In this document: positions 34,731-42,784 of the stretch, piece by piece
How positions within the stretch are numbered: the first letter of the stretch is position 1
Layout of the letters: each line of letters begins with the position of its first letter
Assembly (NCBI GenBank): GCA_022071965.1
Contig: JAJVIQ010000020.1
Span: 1-64,000, forward strand
Source of the DNA: Gammaproteobacteria bacterium
GTDB lineage: Bacteria; Pseudomonadota; Gammaproteobacteria; JAJPIJ01
Reading direction: 5' to 3'
Length of the DNA: 64,000 nucleotides
The notes under the pieces: model-generated
Told to the model about the DNA's origin: nothing
Databases searched by the model: none
The model's input: the letters and a program-made list of their open reading frames with translations, nothing else
Made by a program: the position numbers and the translations under genes

Positions 34731-35738
34731 ATGCGGCACGATAATGCGGCCGACTCCTTCCGCGCCCTGCTGGCCACCGGTACGGAGAACGGCCCCGTCC
34801 TCGAGCTGCGGCAGCTGGATCGGGGCTTTCTCATGGAAGGCGACGTGACGATTGCAGTCGATTATTCCACGCTGAACTACAAGGACGGGCTGGCGCTCAC
34901 CGGCGGAGCGCCGATCCTGCGCGTCTCGCCGATGATCCCGGGAGTCGATCTCGCGGGGATCGTCGAGAGTTCCCGGAACCCGGACTTCATGCCCGGGGAC
35001 AAGGTGATACTGAACGGCTGGGGCGTGGGTGAACGGCATCATGGGGGCTACGCGCAACTCGCGCGCGTCAGGGGCGAATGGCTGATCCCGCTGCCCGAAC
35101 GCCTCTCCACGCGCCAGGCGATGGCCATCGGGACCGCCGGCTATACCGCCATGCTCTGCATCATGGCACTCGAGGACGACGGCTTGCGGCCAGATGGCGG
35201 TCCCGTGCTGGTCACCGGCGCGGCCGGCGGCGTCGGCAGCATTGCGGTGTCATTGCTTGCGGGACGCGGTTACACGGTGACTGCCTCCACCGGCCGCGTC
35301 GAGGAGGCGCCGTATCTGCAGGCGCTGGGAGCTTCGACCGTGGTCGCACGCGGGGAGTTTCAGACCCCGGTGAAGCCGCTGGCGAAGGAGCGCTGGGCCG
35401 GTGCCGTGGACGCCGTCGGCGGCACGACGCTGGCCAACGTGCTGTCTCAGATGCGTTATGGCGGCCGCGTGACGGCCTGCGGGCTGGCCGGCGGGATGGA
35501 CCTGCCGGCGACGGTCGCGCCGTTCATACTTCGCGGCGTGCGTCTGCTGGGTGTCGATTCCGTGATGGCGCCGCGGCAGGAACGCCTGCGTGCCTGGCAA
35601 CGCCTGGCCTCGGAGATCGATCCCGGCAGGCTGGAATCCATGACACGCACGATTCCGATCCGGGAGTTGCCGGCGGCCGCCGCCGACATACTGGCCGGCA
35701 GGGTCCGCGGCCGTATCGTCGTCGACGTCAATGCCTGA
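34731..35738 (+). CDS. MDR-family oxidoreductase, acrylyl-CoA reductase (AcuI/YhdH)-like
   Basis: A 335-residue zinc-free medium-chain reductase. DYSTLNYKDGLALTG, PGVDLAGIVESS, VTGAAGGVGSIAVSLLAGRGY (NADPH fold), GVDSVMAP and the C-terminal ILAGRVRGRIVVDV match AcuI/YhdH, which reduces acryloyl-CoA to propionyl-CoA and protects cells from this toxic electrophile. ATG at 34731 follows GGGAG; a GTG at 34704 is less likely. Last gene of the plus-strand operon. Its presence implies an acryloyl-CoA-like intermediate in the pathway. Confidence 0.9.
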   Translation: MRHDNAADSFRALLATGTENGPVLELRQLDRGFLMEGDVTIAVDYSTLNYKDGLALTGGAPILRVSPMIPGVDLAGIVESSRNPDFMPGDKVILNGWGVGERHHGGYAQLARVRGEWLIPLPERLSTRQAMAIGTAGYTAMLCIMALEDDGLRPDGGPVLVTGAAGGVGSIAVSLLAGRGYTVTASTGRVEEAPYLQALGASTVVARGEFQTPVKPLAKERWAGAVDAVGGTTLANVLSQMRYGGRVTACGLAGGMDLPATVAPFILRGVRLLGVDSVMAPRQERLRAWQRLASEIDPGRLESMTRTIPIRELPAAAADILAGRVRGRIVVDVNA

Positions 35739-35754
35739 GCACGGCGGTGCGCAG

Positions 35755-35780
35755 GCCCACGCTAGGTAACGCGCGTGGGC
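35755..35780. terminator. Hairpin between convergent operons
   Basis: GCCCACGC (35755-35762) pairs with GCGTGGGC (35773-35780) around a 10-base loop, between the AcuI-like and MFS genes and overlapping the MFS stop codon. No T-run on either strand; probably a bidirectional, Rho-assisted or partial terminator. Confidence 0.4.
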
Positions 35781-37021
35781 GGCTGCTCTCGCAGGCAGTT
35801 CGTGGCCGACGGCAGTTCGCCGGCTGCTTCCGGTTGCACGCCGCGGGTGATCGGCCTCATGCGTGCCACGACCACCGTTACCCCCGCGGCGAGCGCGAGC
35901 AGCGCCAAGGGAAAGGTCCTGGCGTCGAGAAAATCCATGCCGGATCCGATCATCACCGCACCGAGAAATCCGCCGAGGCACCATCCGGTCACGAGGCTGG
36001 CGCTGGCGATCGGCAATTGTTCGCGACCGACGGTCTTTCCCGCCAGCGCCAGTGCCGCGCCATAGATGCTAAAGCAGGCGGGCCCGAACAGGAAGGTGAG
36101 CGCGAGCAGGATTCCCGGCCGCAGGAGCTCGGCCTTCGTCAACGCCAGGGCGTACAGCACGATGTACACGGACAGGATCCGCATCAGCCGCCTCTCACCC
36201 ACCCGGTCGGCAAGGTACCCGAGCGGCAGCAGCAGTACTACCTGTCCCCACACGAACACCGTCAGCGCGTACAGCGACAGGTGATCGGAATACCCCGCGG
36301 TGCGCAGGTAGGGCGTCAGCAGCGACCATGCGGAATTGTCCAGCGCGCCAGTCAGGACGCCAAGACCGATCACCCAGGGCAGCCGGCGGCCGATCTCGAC
36401 GAATCGCCGTAGCGTGACCGCGGCCTGACCGACGCTGGCCTGCCGGTCGTCCGGGAGGAAGACAGCCGCCGGGATCGTCGCCACGCACATTGCCGCGGCC
36501 GCCGCCAGGAAGAACCCGGCCGGTTCCAGGTTGCCGGCATTGACGATGATCGGTCCCGTCGCGAAGCCCAGCGATTGCACGGAGAGGTACAGGGCATTGA
36601 TGCGGTTGCGCACGGCGTGCCCACAGGCGCCGTTGATCCAGGTCTCGGCCGCCACGTAGAACAGTCCGAACGCGGCGCCCTGCAGCGTCTCCGCGATCAG
36701 CCATAGCCAGAATGCGCCCGGGACGGAAAGCAAGGCGATGGCCACGCCCGATGCCAGCAGCGCGAGCACGGCGCACACGCGCGTGCCGAGACGCCGGAGC
36801 ATCTCCGGGTAACCGTGTGAGAAGAAGATCAGCGAAAGCGCCCACATGTTCAACAGCAGCGCCGTGCGCGTGGATGCCGCCTGAAACTCCGCGAGCGTGT
36901 TGATCAGCGTGGCGTACGACAGGCTCAGGCCCATGTTCGCCACGAAGGCGGTGAACAGCACCCCGAGCAGCATGGGAAGCCGGGCGCCTTCGTCGGATCG
37001 TCTTTCGGATTTGATGACCAT
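35762..37021 (-). CDS. MFS transporter
   Basis: A 419-residue, twelve-helix major facilitator. Helix-rich segments alternate throughout (for example LLGVLFTAFVANMGLSLSYA and FWLWLIAETLQGAAFGLFYV); the loop LADRVGERRLM carries the MFS 'D-R-x-G-x-R-R' motif. ATG at 37021 is followed by a short cytoplasmic tail (VIKSERRSDEGARL). It is last in the operon headed by the fused regulator-oxygenase, so import of the pathway substrate or export of a product is likely. The solute cannot be read from sequence. Confidence 0.9.
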   Translation of the reverse strand: MVIKSERRSDEGARLPMLLGVLFTAFVANMGLSLSYATLINTLAEFQAASTRTALLLNMWALSLIFFSHGYPEMLRRLGTRVCAVLALLASGVAIALLSVPGAFWLWLIAETLQGAAFGLFYVAAETWINGACGHAVRNRINALYLSVQSLGFATGPIIVNAGNLEPAGFFLAAAAAMCVATIPAAVFLPDDRQASVGQAAVTLRRFVEIGRRLPWVIGLGVLTGALDNSAWSLLTPYLRTAGYSDHLSLYALTVFVWGQVVLLLPLGYLADRVGERRLMRILSVYIVLYALALTKAELLRPGILLALTFLFGPACFSIYGAALALAGKTVGREQLPIASASLVTGWCLGGFLGAVMIGSGMDFLDARTFPLALLALAAGVTVVVARMRPITRGVQPEAAGELPSATNCLREQPPTRVT

Positions 37022-37109
37022 GATGATAGCCGCCTCGTCGCGCCGGCCGCGGCTCCCGCGGAGACGCCAGGACGGCGTCCGGGGCGCGAACGCGGCCTGG
37101 GCCGCTTCG

Positions 37110-38306
37110 TCAGGACATGCGCTCGTTGCAGGCCGCGACGGTGCCGCGCGGCGGCGCTGTGCGCAGGCGGCTGACCGGCAAGGTCGCCCGCATCCGGGCC
37201 GCGTAGGCGCGCAGGCAGACCTCATTTCGCCCCAGGACGCCTTCGGTGAAGCTGCTCGAAGTCACTCCCGCCTGCACGCGCTCGATGAGGTCCTTGTCCT
37301 CGAATCCGACACGCCGGTTGATCCGCAGATTGAGCGCCCGGGCCGTCCTCATCGCGGGGCGCTCGTCCGGGTAGCCGTAGGCGGCGTCGCGTACCAGAGT
37401 CTCGACAGGCGACAACGGCAGGAACTGCAGAAACTCGACCTGATCCGGATAGAGATTGAACGTGAGATTCGGCCACAGCAGGTAATACAGCCACATCCGC
37501 CTGTACTGCTCCGGCAGGAATTCGACCGGCGGCAATACCTCCCTGTAGGCGCGCACGCTCAGACCGGCGCGGGGCAGATCTTCCATCGACCCCCACAGGC
37601 GGTAGACCGACTCGGTCCTGACCTCCATGCCATAGGTGTTCCCGACCAGGCTGTCGAGGCCGCGATGCGCAACCCGCACGTGCAGCGCGTCGATGTAGTT
37701 GTCGCAGGCGTTCTTCCAGTTCGTCTGGCAGCGCCGGGCGGACACGCTGCCCAGTGGCTGCAGGGACTCGATGCGGTAGAGGCGCATCTCGGCCTCCATC
37801 GGTGCGACGCCCTCCGCCAGGTCCACGCCGCCGCTCGTGAACCGGATGAAGACGAAGCCCAGGAAGACGGTGCAGTCGATCGGCACGAGGCCGTAATCAC
37901 CGTCGCGGATCTGCGGGTATTGGGTCTTGAACGGAATGCCGACCAGTCTGCCGTCGAAGGCATAACTCCACGCGTGATACGGGCAGGTGATGTGGCGTTC
38001 GCAGCGGCCGCGATCGCCGTCCAGCAGCCGCGCCGCCCGGTGACGGCACACATTGTGGAACGCGCGCAGCGCGCCTGATTCGTCGCGAATCACGATCGCC
38101 GATTCGCCCAGCAGCGAGAAGGTGTGATAATCGCCCGCCGCCGGGATGTCGTTGGCGTGGCAGACCAGCTGCCAGCTGCGCATGAAGATCCGTTCGCGTT
38201 CCAGTTCGAAGAATTCCTGGTCGAAATAGGTCCATGCCGGCAGGGTCCGATCGCTTGCATCGTGCCCGGGTGCACGTGCCGGCTCTACGGGGCGGGCGAG
38301 GTCCAT
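37110..38306 (-). CDS. Rieske non-haem iron oxygenase, alpha subunit
   Basis: A 398-residue ring-hydroxylating-type oxygenase. The Rieske 2Fe-2S ligands are Cys87/His89 (NVCRHRAA) and Cys108/His111 (CPYHAW); the catalytic domain has NYIDALHVRVAHRGL with Asp206 (electron bridge), His209 and His214 as iron ligands. Proteins of this shape include the demethylases or C-N lyases of glycine betaine, carnitine and stachydrine. It starts 26 bases downstream of the fused oxygenase gene and is clearly paralogous to its C-terminal half. No ferredoxin reductase gene is present in the window. Confidence 0.94.
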   Translation of the reverse strand: MDLARPVEPARAPGHDASDRTLPAWTYFDQEFFELERERIFMRSWQLVCHANDIPAAGDYHTFSLLGESAIVIRDESGALRAFHNVCRHRAARLLDGDRGRCERHITCPYHAWSYAFDGRLVGIPFKTQYPQIRDGDYGLVPIDCTVFLGFVFIRFTSGGVDLAEGVAPMEAEMRLYRIESLQPLGSVSARRCQTNWKNACDNYIDALHVRVAHRGLDSLVGNTYGMEVRTESVYRLWGSMEDLPRAGLSVRAYREVLPPVEFLPEQYRRMWLYYLLWPNLTFNLYPDQVEFLQFLPLSPVETLVRDAAYGYPDERPAMRTARALNLRINRRVGFEDKDLIERVQAGVTSSSFTEGVLGRNEVCLRAYAARMRATLPVSRLRTAPPRGTVAACNERMS

Positions 38307-38332
38307 GCGTTCACCGTGCCGTGGCGTGCGCG

Positions 38333-40228
38333 TCAGCGCCCTGCCCGCGCCAGAGATTCGTTGCGTAGCGCGACGCTTCCGGCCGGCGGCGCCCGCAGTA
38401 GCAGGGACGCCGGCAGGCGTTCACGGATCCAGTCCTGGAAGCGCTTCACGAGACATTCCTTGTCCGAGAGGATGCCCACCTCGTAGGCGCTGGTGGCCAG
38501 GCCGCGCTGCACCGAGTGCGTGAGCGCGTTGTCCTCGTCCTGCACGCGCATGTTGATGCGATCGCTCAAGTAGCGCACGGCCCTGGTCTCGCGGCGACTG
38601 TCGGACAGGCCGTAGGAGCGGCCGCGCAGCATGACGCGCCCCGCGGCCAGCGGGATCATCTGGAAGAAATCCATTTTCTCCGGGAAGAGATCGAAAAAGG
38701 TGTTCGGGAACATCGCGTAGTACGTCCAGCGCGTCTGCATGTGGGCGGGCAGGTGTTCATATCTGGGCAGCAGCTTTCGGTACCGTTGCGTGCTCCAGTT
38801 CCTGTCGGCCTTCTCGCGCATCTCGTGACTGAGTCGGATCACGCCGGTCCCTGCGTATTCGCGGTCGTACTGCGTCTTCATCAGCGCGGACAGTCCGCGG
38901 TGGCCTGCAGGAAAGTGATAGTCCTCGACGTAGTTCTCCACCCCGTTCTTCCAGTCGATCTCCACCGTCTCCTGCCAGAACCGGTGATCGCTGTAGCGAT
39001 CGTTCGTCGGCACCATCTCCGCCGTGCGATACAGTGCGAACTCCTCCGCGTACGGGGCGAACTGCTCGGCCACGGACGATCCGCCGGCCTCGAACCGCAC
39101 GAAGACGAAGCCCAGAAAGACCTCGCAGTCCAGCCCCTTGAGGCCGAATCGCGAGGCATCGTGCCTGCGGAAGGTGTCCGGGGCCGAGAGGCCGTGACGC
39201 CTGCCGTCGAGATTGTAGGTCCAGCCGTGGTAGGGGCAGACCATGCGTCCGGTCTTGCAGCGGCCGCTCTGTCCCTGCACGACCGCGTGCGCGCGATGAC
39301 GGCAGACGTTGTGGAAGGCGCGGATCTCGCGATCTTCCCCGCGCACGACGAACACGCGCTCGTTCAGCAGCTCGAAGGTCACGTAATCCCCGATCTGCGG
39401 CATGTCGCTGACATGGCAGACGAGCTGCCACGAAGGCAGGAAGACATGCTCTTTCTCCAGCGCGAGGAACTCCTCGTTCCCATAGATCCACGCCGGCAGC
39501 GTATAGATCAGACCCTCCTCTGACACCGGCGCCATCGCCTCCGGGTCGTCGTCCGGCACGCGGGCCGCATCCCGCGCGGCGGACGCCGGTGCCGGCAAAT
39601 CGAACCGCCAGGGAAATATGCTGGCGAGAAACGCCTGGCAGCGCCTGCGGGCGGCGGCGCGATCGAACCTCTCGCCCGTGAACATGATCTCCTGCCAGAG
39701 CTCGTCGATCAGGCCTACCAGCCCATAGGCGATGGCCTCGGCGTCGAGACGCGCGCTGCCCTGCGGATCGCGGGTCATGCGCTCGCAGAGTTCCAGCACC
39801 GTGCGGAAATAGGCGGCATCGCGCTCGCCGCAGAGCTGCTGATAGTCCTGTCGGGCGCGCGACTCGGACATGAAGGCGTACCACACGGCCACCTTGCGTG
39901 GCTCCGTCAGCTCCGGGTCGAGATTGACGTCGATGATGTCCAGCAATGTCCGGGCCGGATCTTCCCCGGCGTTGTCGAGACAGCGTGCAATGGCCTGCTC
40001 GAACTCCTCGGCGACGCTGCGCAGGGTGGCGAGCAGCAGGGATTCCTTGCTGGTGAAATGAAAGTTGACGGTGCCTGCGGTGAGGCCGGCCAGCGCAGTA
40101 ATCTTGGCGAGCGTCAGGTTGGATATGCCATGCTCGAAGATGGCGGTCATGGTGGCATCGATCAGGCGCTGCTTGCTCTCGGGGATCGGTGTCGATACCC
40201 CCGGCTGACGGTTCTCGACGATGGCCAT
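38333..40228 (-). CDS. Fusion of a BetI-like TetR repressor and a Rieske oxygenase
   Basis: One uninterrupted 631-residue frame. Residues 1-209 form a complete TetR protein: HTH LTLAKITALAGLTAGTVNFH (38-57) and the BetI-type ligand domain VAVWYAFMSESRARQDYQQL. A roughly 25-residue Ala/Asp/Pro linker (210-232) follows. Residues 232-631 form a complete Rieske oxygenase: Cys309/His311, Cys331/His334, and ENYVEDYHFPAGH with Asp436, His438, His443. ATG at 40228 is set by AGGAGG six bases upstream. An in-frame ATG at 39535 (Met232), preceded by GGAGG but at only 2 bases, could also release the oxygenase alone. It heads an operon with a second Rieske gene and an MFS transporter. Confidence 0.88.
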   Translation of the reverse strand: MAIVENRQPGVSTPIPESKQRLIDATMTAIFEHGISNLTLAKITALAGLTAGTVNFHFTSKESLLLATLRSVAEEFEQAIARCLDNAGEDPARTLLDIIDVNLDPELTEPRKVAVWYAFMSESRARQDYQQLCGERDAAYFRTVLELCERMTRDPQGSARLDAEAIAYGLVGLIDELWQEIMFTGERFDRAAARRRCQAFLASIFPWRFDLPAPASAARDAARVPDDDPEAMAPVSEEGLIYTLPAWIYGNEEFLALEKEHVFLPSWQLVCHVSDMPQIGDYVTFELLNERVFVVRGEDREIRAFHNVCRHRAHAVVQGQSGRCKTGRMVCPYHGWTYNLDGRRHGLSAPDTFRRHDASRFGLKGLDCEVFLGFVFVRFEAGGSSVAEQFAPYAEEFALYRTAEMVPTNDRYSDHRFWQETVEIDWKNGVENYVEDYHFPAGHRGLSALMKTQYDREYAGTGVIRLSHEMREKADRNWSTQRYRKLLPRYEHLPAHMQTRWTYYAMFPNTFFDLFPEKMDFFQMIPLAAGRVMLRGRSYGLSDSRRETRAVRYLSDRINMRVQDEDNALTHSVQRGLATSAYEVGILSDKECLVKRFQDWIRERLPASLLLRAPPAGSVALRNESLARAGR

Positions 40229-40283
40229 GATCATCCTCCTGTCCGTGACCTGCTCGATGATGATACAGGCGTCGCCGCACCGG

Positions 40284-40308
40284 TTCAACGAATATTTAAT
40301 CGTTTGAA
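40284..40308. promoter_or_regulatory. AT-rich imperfect inverted repeat upstream of the fused regulator-oxygenase
   Basis: TTCAACGA (40284-40291) and TCGTTTGAA (40300-40308) form a dyad with one bulged base, 56-80 bases before the start at 40228, in an AT-rich patch running to about 40320. The overlapping TGAATGA at 40305-40311 matches the half-site of the operator at 22918-22937. It is the natural binding place for the fused repressor, the free TetR protein or both. Confidence 0.5.
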
Positions 40309-40529
40309 TGATTGTTTAAATCGCCCCCCGGGAGCGGCAGGGGTCACGTGCGCAGACGTGTCCTTGCGCAGGTTTTCCGGTGAGAGGATCCGTCGGGAAA
40401 AAAATTGCCTGCGCGGCGCCCCGGCGGACATGTCCGGTCGGCGGAGAGGACTTCGAAGGAATCGCAGGATCGCGCGAAAAACATCTTTATATCAGCGTGA
40501 TACAAATGAATTCTCAGGAGTTACCGATA
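40309..40529. other. Intergenic stretch downstream of tatD
   Basis: About 220 bases with no gene. It contains a perfect 12-base palindrome, CGGACATGTCCG, at 40425-40436, and a run of seven A at 40398-40404 (seven T on the tatD strand). No clean GC stem precedes the T-run, so I do not call a terminator. This is the boundary between the catabolic island and core genes. Confidence 0.4.
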
Positions 40530-41345
40530 TCAGGCCACGGTCGGTTCGCTGCGGGTGGCGGCCTTGAACAGGCGGAAGAAATTCTCGGTGGTCTGACGCG
40601 CGAGCGCCTCGACGGGGACCCCGCGCAGTGTGGCGATGAACTCGCCGACGTGCCGCACGTAGGCCGGCTGGTTCTCCTTGCCACGATAGGGCACCGGGGC
40701 GAGGTACGGGCAGTCCGTCTCGACGAGAAGACGATCCGCCGGGACGGCGCGGGCGACCTCCTGGAGATCGCCGGCGTTTCGGAAGGTGACGATGCCCGAG
40801 AACGAGATGAGGAATCCGAGCGCCATGGCCTGCACGGCGGTATCGAGGTCCTCCGTGAAGCAGTGCATCACGCCCCCCACCGCCTCCGCGCGCTCCTCGC
40901 GAAGGATGCGCAGGGTGTCCGCCCGGGCATCACGGCTGTGGATGATCAGCGGCTTGCGGCATCGCCGCGCGACATCGATGTGGCGGCGGAATCGATCGCG
41001 CTGCCAGGCGAGATCTCCCCGTGAGCGGAAGTAGTCCAGGCCCGTCTCACCGACGGCGATCACCCTGGGATGCCGGGCGTACCGGAGCAGTTGCTCGGCG
41101 GAGGTGTCCTGGTCCGCGTCCGTATTCGGATGTATGCCCACGGAGGCGAACACGTTCCGGTGCGTCTCGGCGAGCCGTATCACGCCGGGCATCGACTCGA
41201 GATCGACCGACACGCAGAGGAAGTGGCCCACGCCGTTTTCGGCCGCCTGGCGCAGCACGGACCGCACCCCCTCCTCCGTGCGGCCGAGGCTGAGCATGGG
41301 GATGTGGCAATGGGAGTCGACAAACAGCGCTGGCGTCGCGTTCAT
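40530..41345 (-). CDS. TatD-family metal-dependent hydrolase (YcfH-type)
   Basis: A 271-residue DNase/hydrolase. The metal-binding FVDSHCHI opens the protein; further conserved pieces are SVGIHPN, AVGETGLDYFRS, PLIIHSRDA, GVMHCFTED and LLVETDCPYLAPVPYRGKENQP. ATG at 41345 gives the standard N-terminus. It is the last gene of the yceD-to-tatD block, downstream of pilZ, the place this gene (ycfH) occupies in many gammaproteobacteria. Proposed roles are 3'-5' DNA repair exonuclease or removal of D-amino-acyl groups. Confidence 0.93.
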   Translation of the reverse strand: MNATPALFVDSHCHIPMLSLGRTEEGVRSVLRQAAENGVGHFLCVSVDLESMPGVIRLAETHRNVFASVGIHPNTDADQDTSAEQLLRYARHPRVIAVGETGLDYFRSRGDLAWQRDRFRRHIDVARRCRKPLIIHSRDARADTLRILREERAEAVGGVMHCFTEDLDTAVQAMALGFLISFSGIVTFRNAGDLQEVARAVPADRLLVETDCPYLAPVPYRGKENQPAYVRHVGEFIATLRGVPVEALARQTTENFFRLFKAATRSEPTVA

Positions 41346-41428
41346 GCGTCTGCGTGCGGGGACTGAAAACTGCGCGGCGACTGCACGGGCCGCCTCGGCA
41401 CGGCGGCACGCCGTGCGAGGATCTGCCG

Positions 41429-41788
41429 CTACATCGTATGGGTCGCGCGGTCTGACTTGAGGACGCCGGCGAGCAGGGTCTCGATCCTGTTGCGCGTGGC
41501 CCCCTTGTCGAGCTCGCTGAACTGCACCCCGATCCCCGCGGTCTTGTTGCCCTGCGCCCCCTTCGGGGTGATCCACGCCACCTTGCCGGCCACCGGCAGC
41601 TTCTCCTTGCCTTCGGGCAGCGTGAGCAGCATGAAGACCTCGTCCCCGAGCCTGTATTGGTTGGGAGTGGGCACGAACAGCCCGCCATTCTTCAGGAAAG
41701 GCATGTAGGCCACGTACAAGGCCCCTTTCTCGCGGATGGTCAGCGACAGGATGCCCTTGCGGGGCGCATTGGGATCAGGGGTGCTCAT
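41429..41788 (-). CDS. pilZ: PilZ-domain protein, type IV pilus assembly
   Basis: A 119-residue single PilZ domain (LSLTIREKGALYVAYMPFLK, GGLFVPTP, GKVAWITPKG, AGIGVQFSELD). Like PilZ of Pseudomonas and Xanthomonas, it lacks the R-x-x-x-R motif needed for cyclic-di-GMP, and it sits between holB and tatD as the pilus-assembly PilZ does. It probably works with FimX/PilB in pilus biogenesis. No pilus gene is in the window. Confidence 0.92.
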   Translation of the reverse strand: MSTPDPNAPRKGILSLTIREKGALYVAYMPFLKNGGLFVPTPNQYRLGDEVFMLLTLPEGKEKLPVAGKVAWITPKGAQGNKTAGIGVQFSELDKGATRNRIETLLAGVLKSDRATHTM

Positions 41789-41808
41789 CGGTATCGGATC
41801 CGTTCAAG

Positions 41809-42783
41809 TCAGTCCGCCCACAAAAGGGCAAAGTCCTCCAGCATGTCCTGCGATCGCACGTTTGCACCCGCGGTGTGCAGGCGCCATTGTTCGAGCAGCA
41901 GGGCGTGGGCTCGCGTCAGCTTCGACAAGTCTATACGCTCCGCCGTCGCCCGCAAGATCTGATGGAGATCGGCATGCTGCAGCTGCTCGCCCGGCGTGGC
42001 GGACTTGCTGCGGATCAGATCCTGAACCAGCGAGACCAGCACCCTCAGGACCGAGGTCATGTCCAGTCCGGCCCAGCGCGCCGCCGTCGTAATCGGCTCG
42101 ATCCTGCCCGAGACCAGGCCCTGCAATTCGCCCATCATGCGGCTGCGTTCGGCCAGGACGCCTGCCTGTTCCATCGCCAGCGCGAGCAGCGGGCCGCCAT
42201 TGGCCAGCCCCAGGGCGCACTCGGCCGCGATATCCGACTTCAGTTGTCCGCGCAGCCACTGGAGCTTCAGGGTCCGCTCGCCGCCGAAGTCGATGCCCTG
42301 GCAGCGGCTGCGTACGGTGACCGGCAACGTCGCCGGGGCATGCGCGACGAGGATCAGCAGGGTTCTTAGCGGCGGTTCCTCCAGCGTCTTGAGCAGGCTG
42401 TTGGCGGCGTTGCGATTCATCGCGTCGGCAGGCTGGATCAGCACCACCCGCATGGCCTCCCCCCCGGCCGCGGTCAGGGCAATCTGCTCGATGAGCCCGC
42501 GGATCTGGTCTACCTTGATGGCGTTCGAGTCTTCCTCGGGGGAGATCTGGAGCAGGTTCGGATGGGTTCCCGCCGCCAGCAACTCGCAGTCCCGGCAACG
42601 GCCGCAGGCGGTCCCCGGCGCGGCCGGCGTCTGGCATAGCAGCGCCCTGGCGAAGGCTGCGGCGAAGACGCCCTTGCCGCATCCACGCGGACCGGTAAGC
42701 AACAGGGCGTGCGGCAGGCGGTGACCCGCTGCCGCGGCGTGCAACCGTCTCCAGGCGTGCTCCTGCCAAGGATACATTGTCAT
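41809..42783 (-). CDS. holB: DNA polymerase III delta' subunit
   Basis: A 324-residue clamp-loader subunit. The zinc module is Cys50, Cys60, Cys63, Cys66 (C...CGRCRDC). The P-loop-like GPRGCGKG lacks the final Thr/Ser, consistent with delta' being an inactive ATPase. NAANSLLKTLEEPP and SRCQ (near-SRC motif) are conserved. ATG at 42783 starts one base after the tmk stop; the ATG two codons later (MYPWQEH) is an equal candidate. Order tmk-holB-pilZ is conserved in the class. Confidence 0.94.
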   Translation of the reverse strand: MTMYPWQEHAWRRLHAAAAGHRLPHALLLTGPRGCGKGVFAAAFARALLCQTPAAPGTACGRCRDCELLAAGTHPNLLQISPEEDSNAIKVDQIRGLIEQIALTAAGGEAMRVVLIQPADAMNRNAANSLLKTLEEPPLRTLLILVAHAPATLPVTVRSRCQGIDFGGERTLKLQWLRGQLKSDIAAECALGLANGGPLLALAMEQAGVLAERSRMMGELQGLVSGRIEPITTAARWAGLDMTSVLRVLVSLVQDLIRSKSATPGEQLQHADLHQILRATAERIDLSKLTRAHALLLEQWRLHTAGANVRSQDMLEDFALLWAD

Positions 42784-42784
42784 C

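Noticed and set aside
38333-40228. The TetR-Rieske fusion being two normal genes with a missed stop
   Set aside because: No stop codon exists in the linker in the given sequence, the frame is continuous, and the internal ATG has a poorly spaced ribosome site; a sequence error remains possible and is listed as the refuting test.
40398-40436. Seven-T run (tatD strand) near a 12-base palindrome as an intrinsic terminator for tatD
   Set aside because: The palindrome has no loop and lies about 20 bases from the T-run, and the GC-rich sequence immediately before the T-run gives no clean stem.
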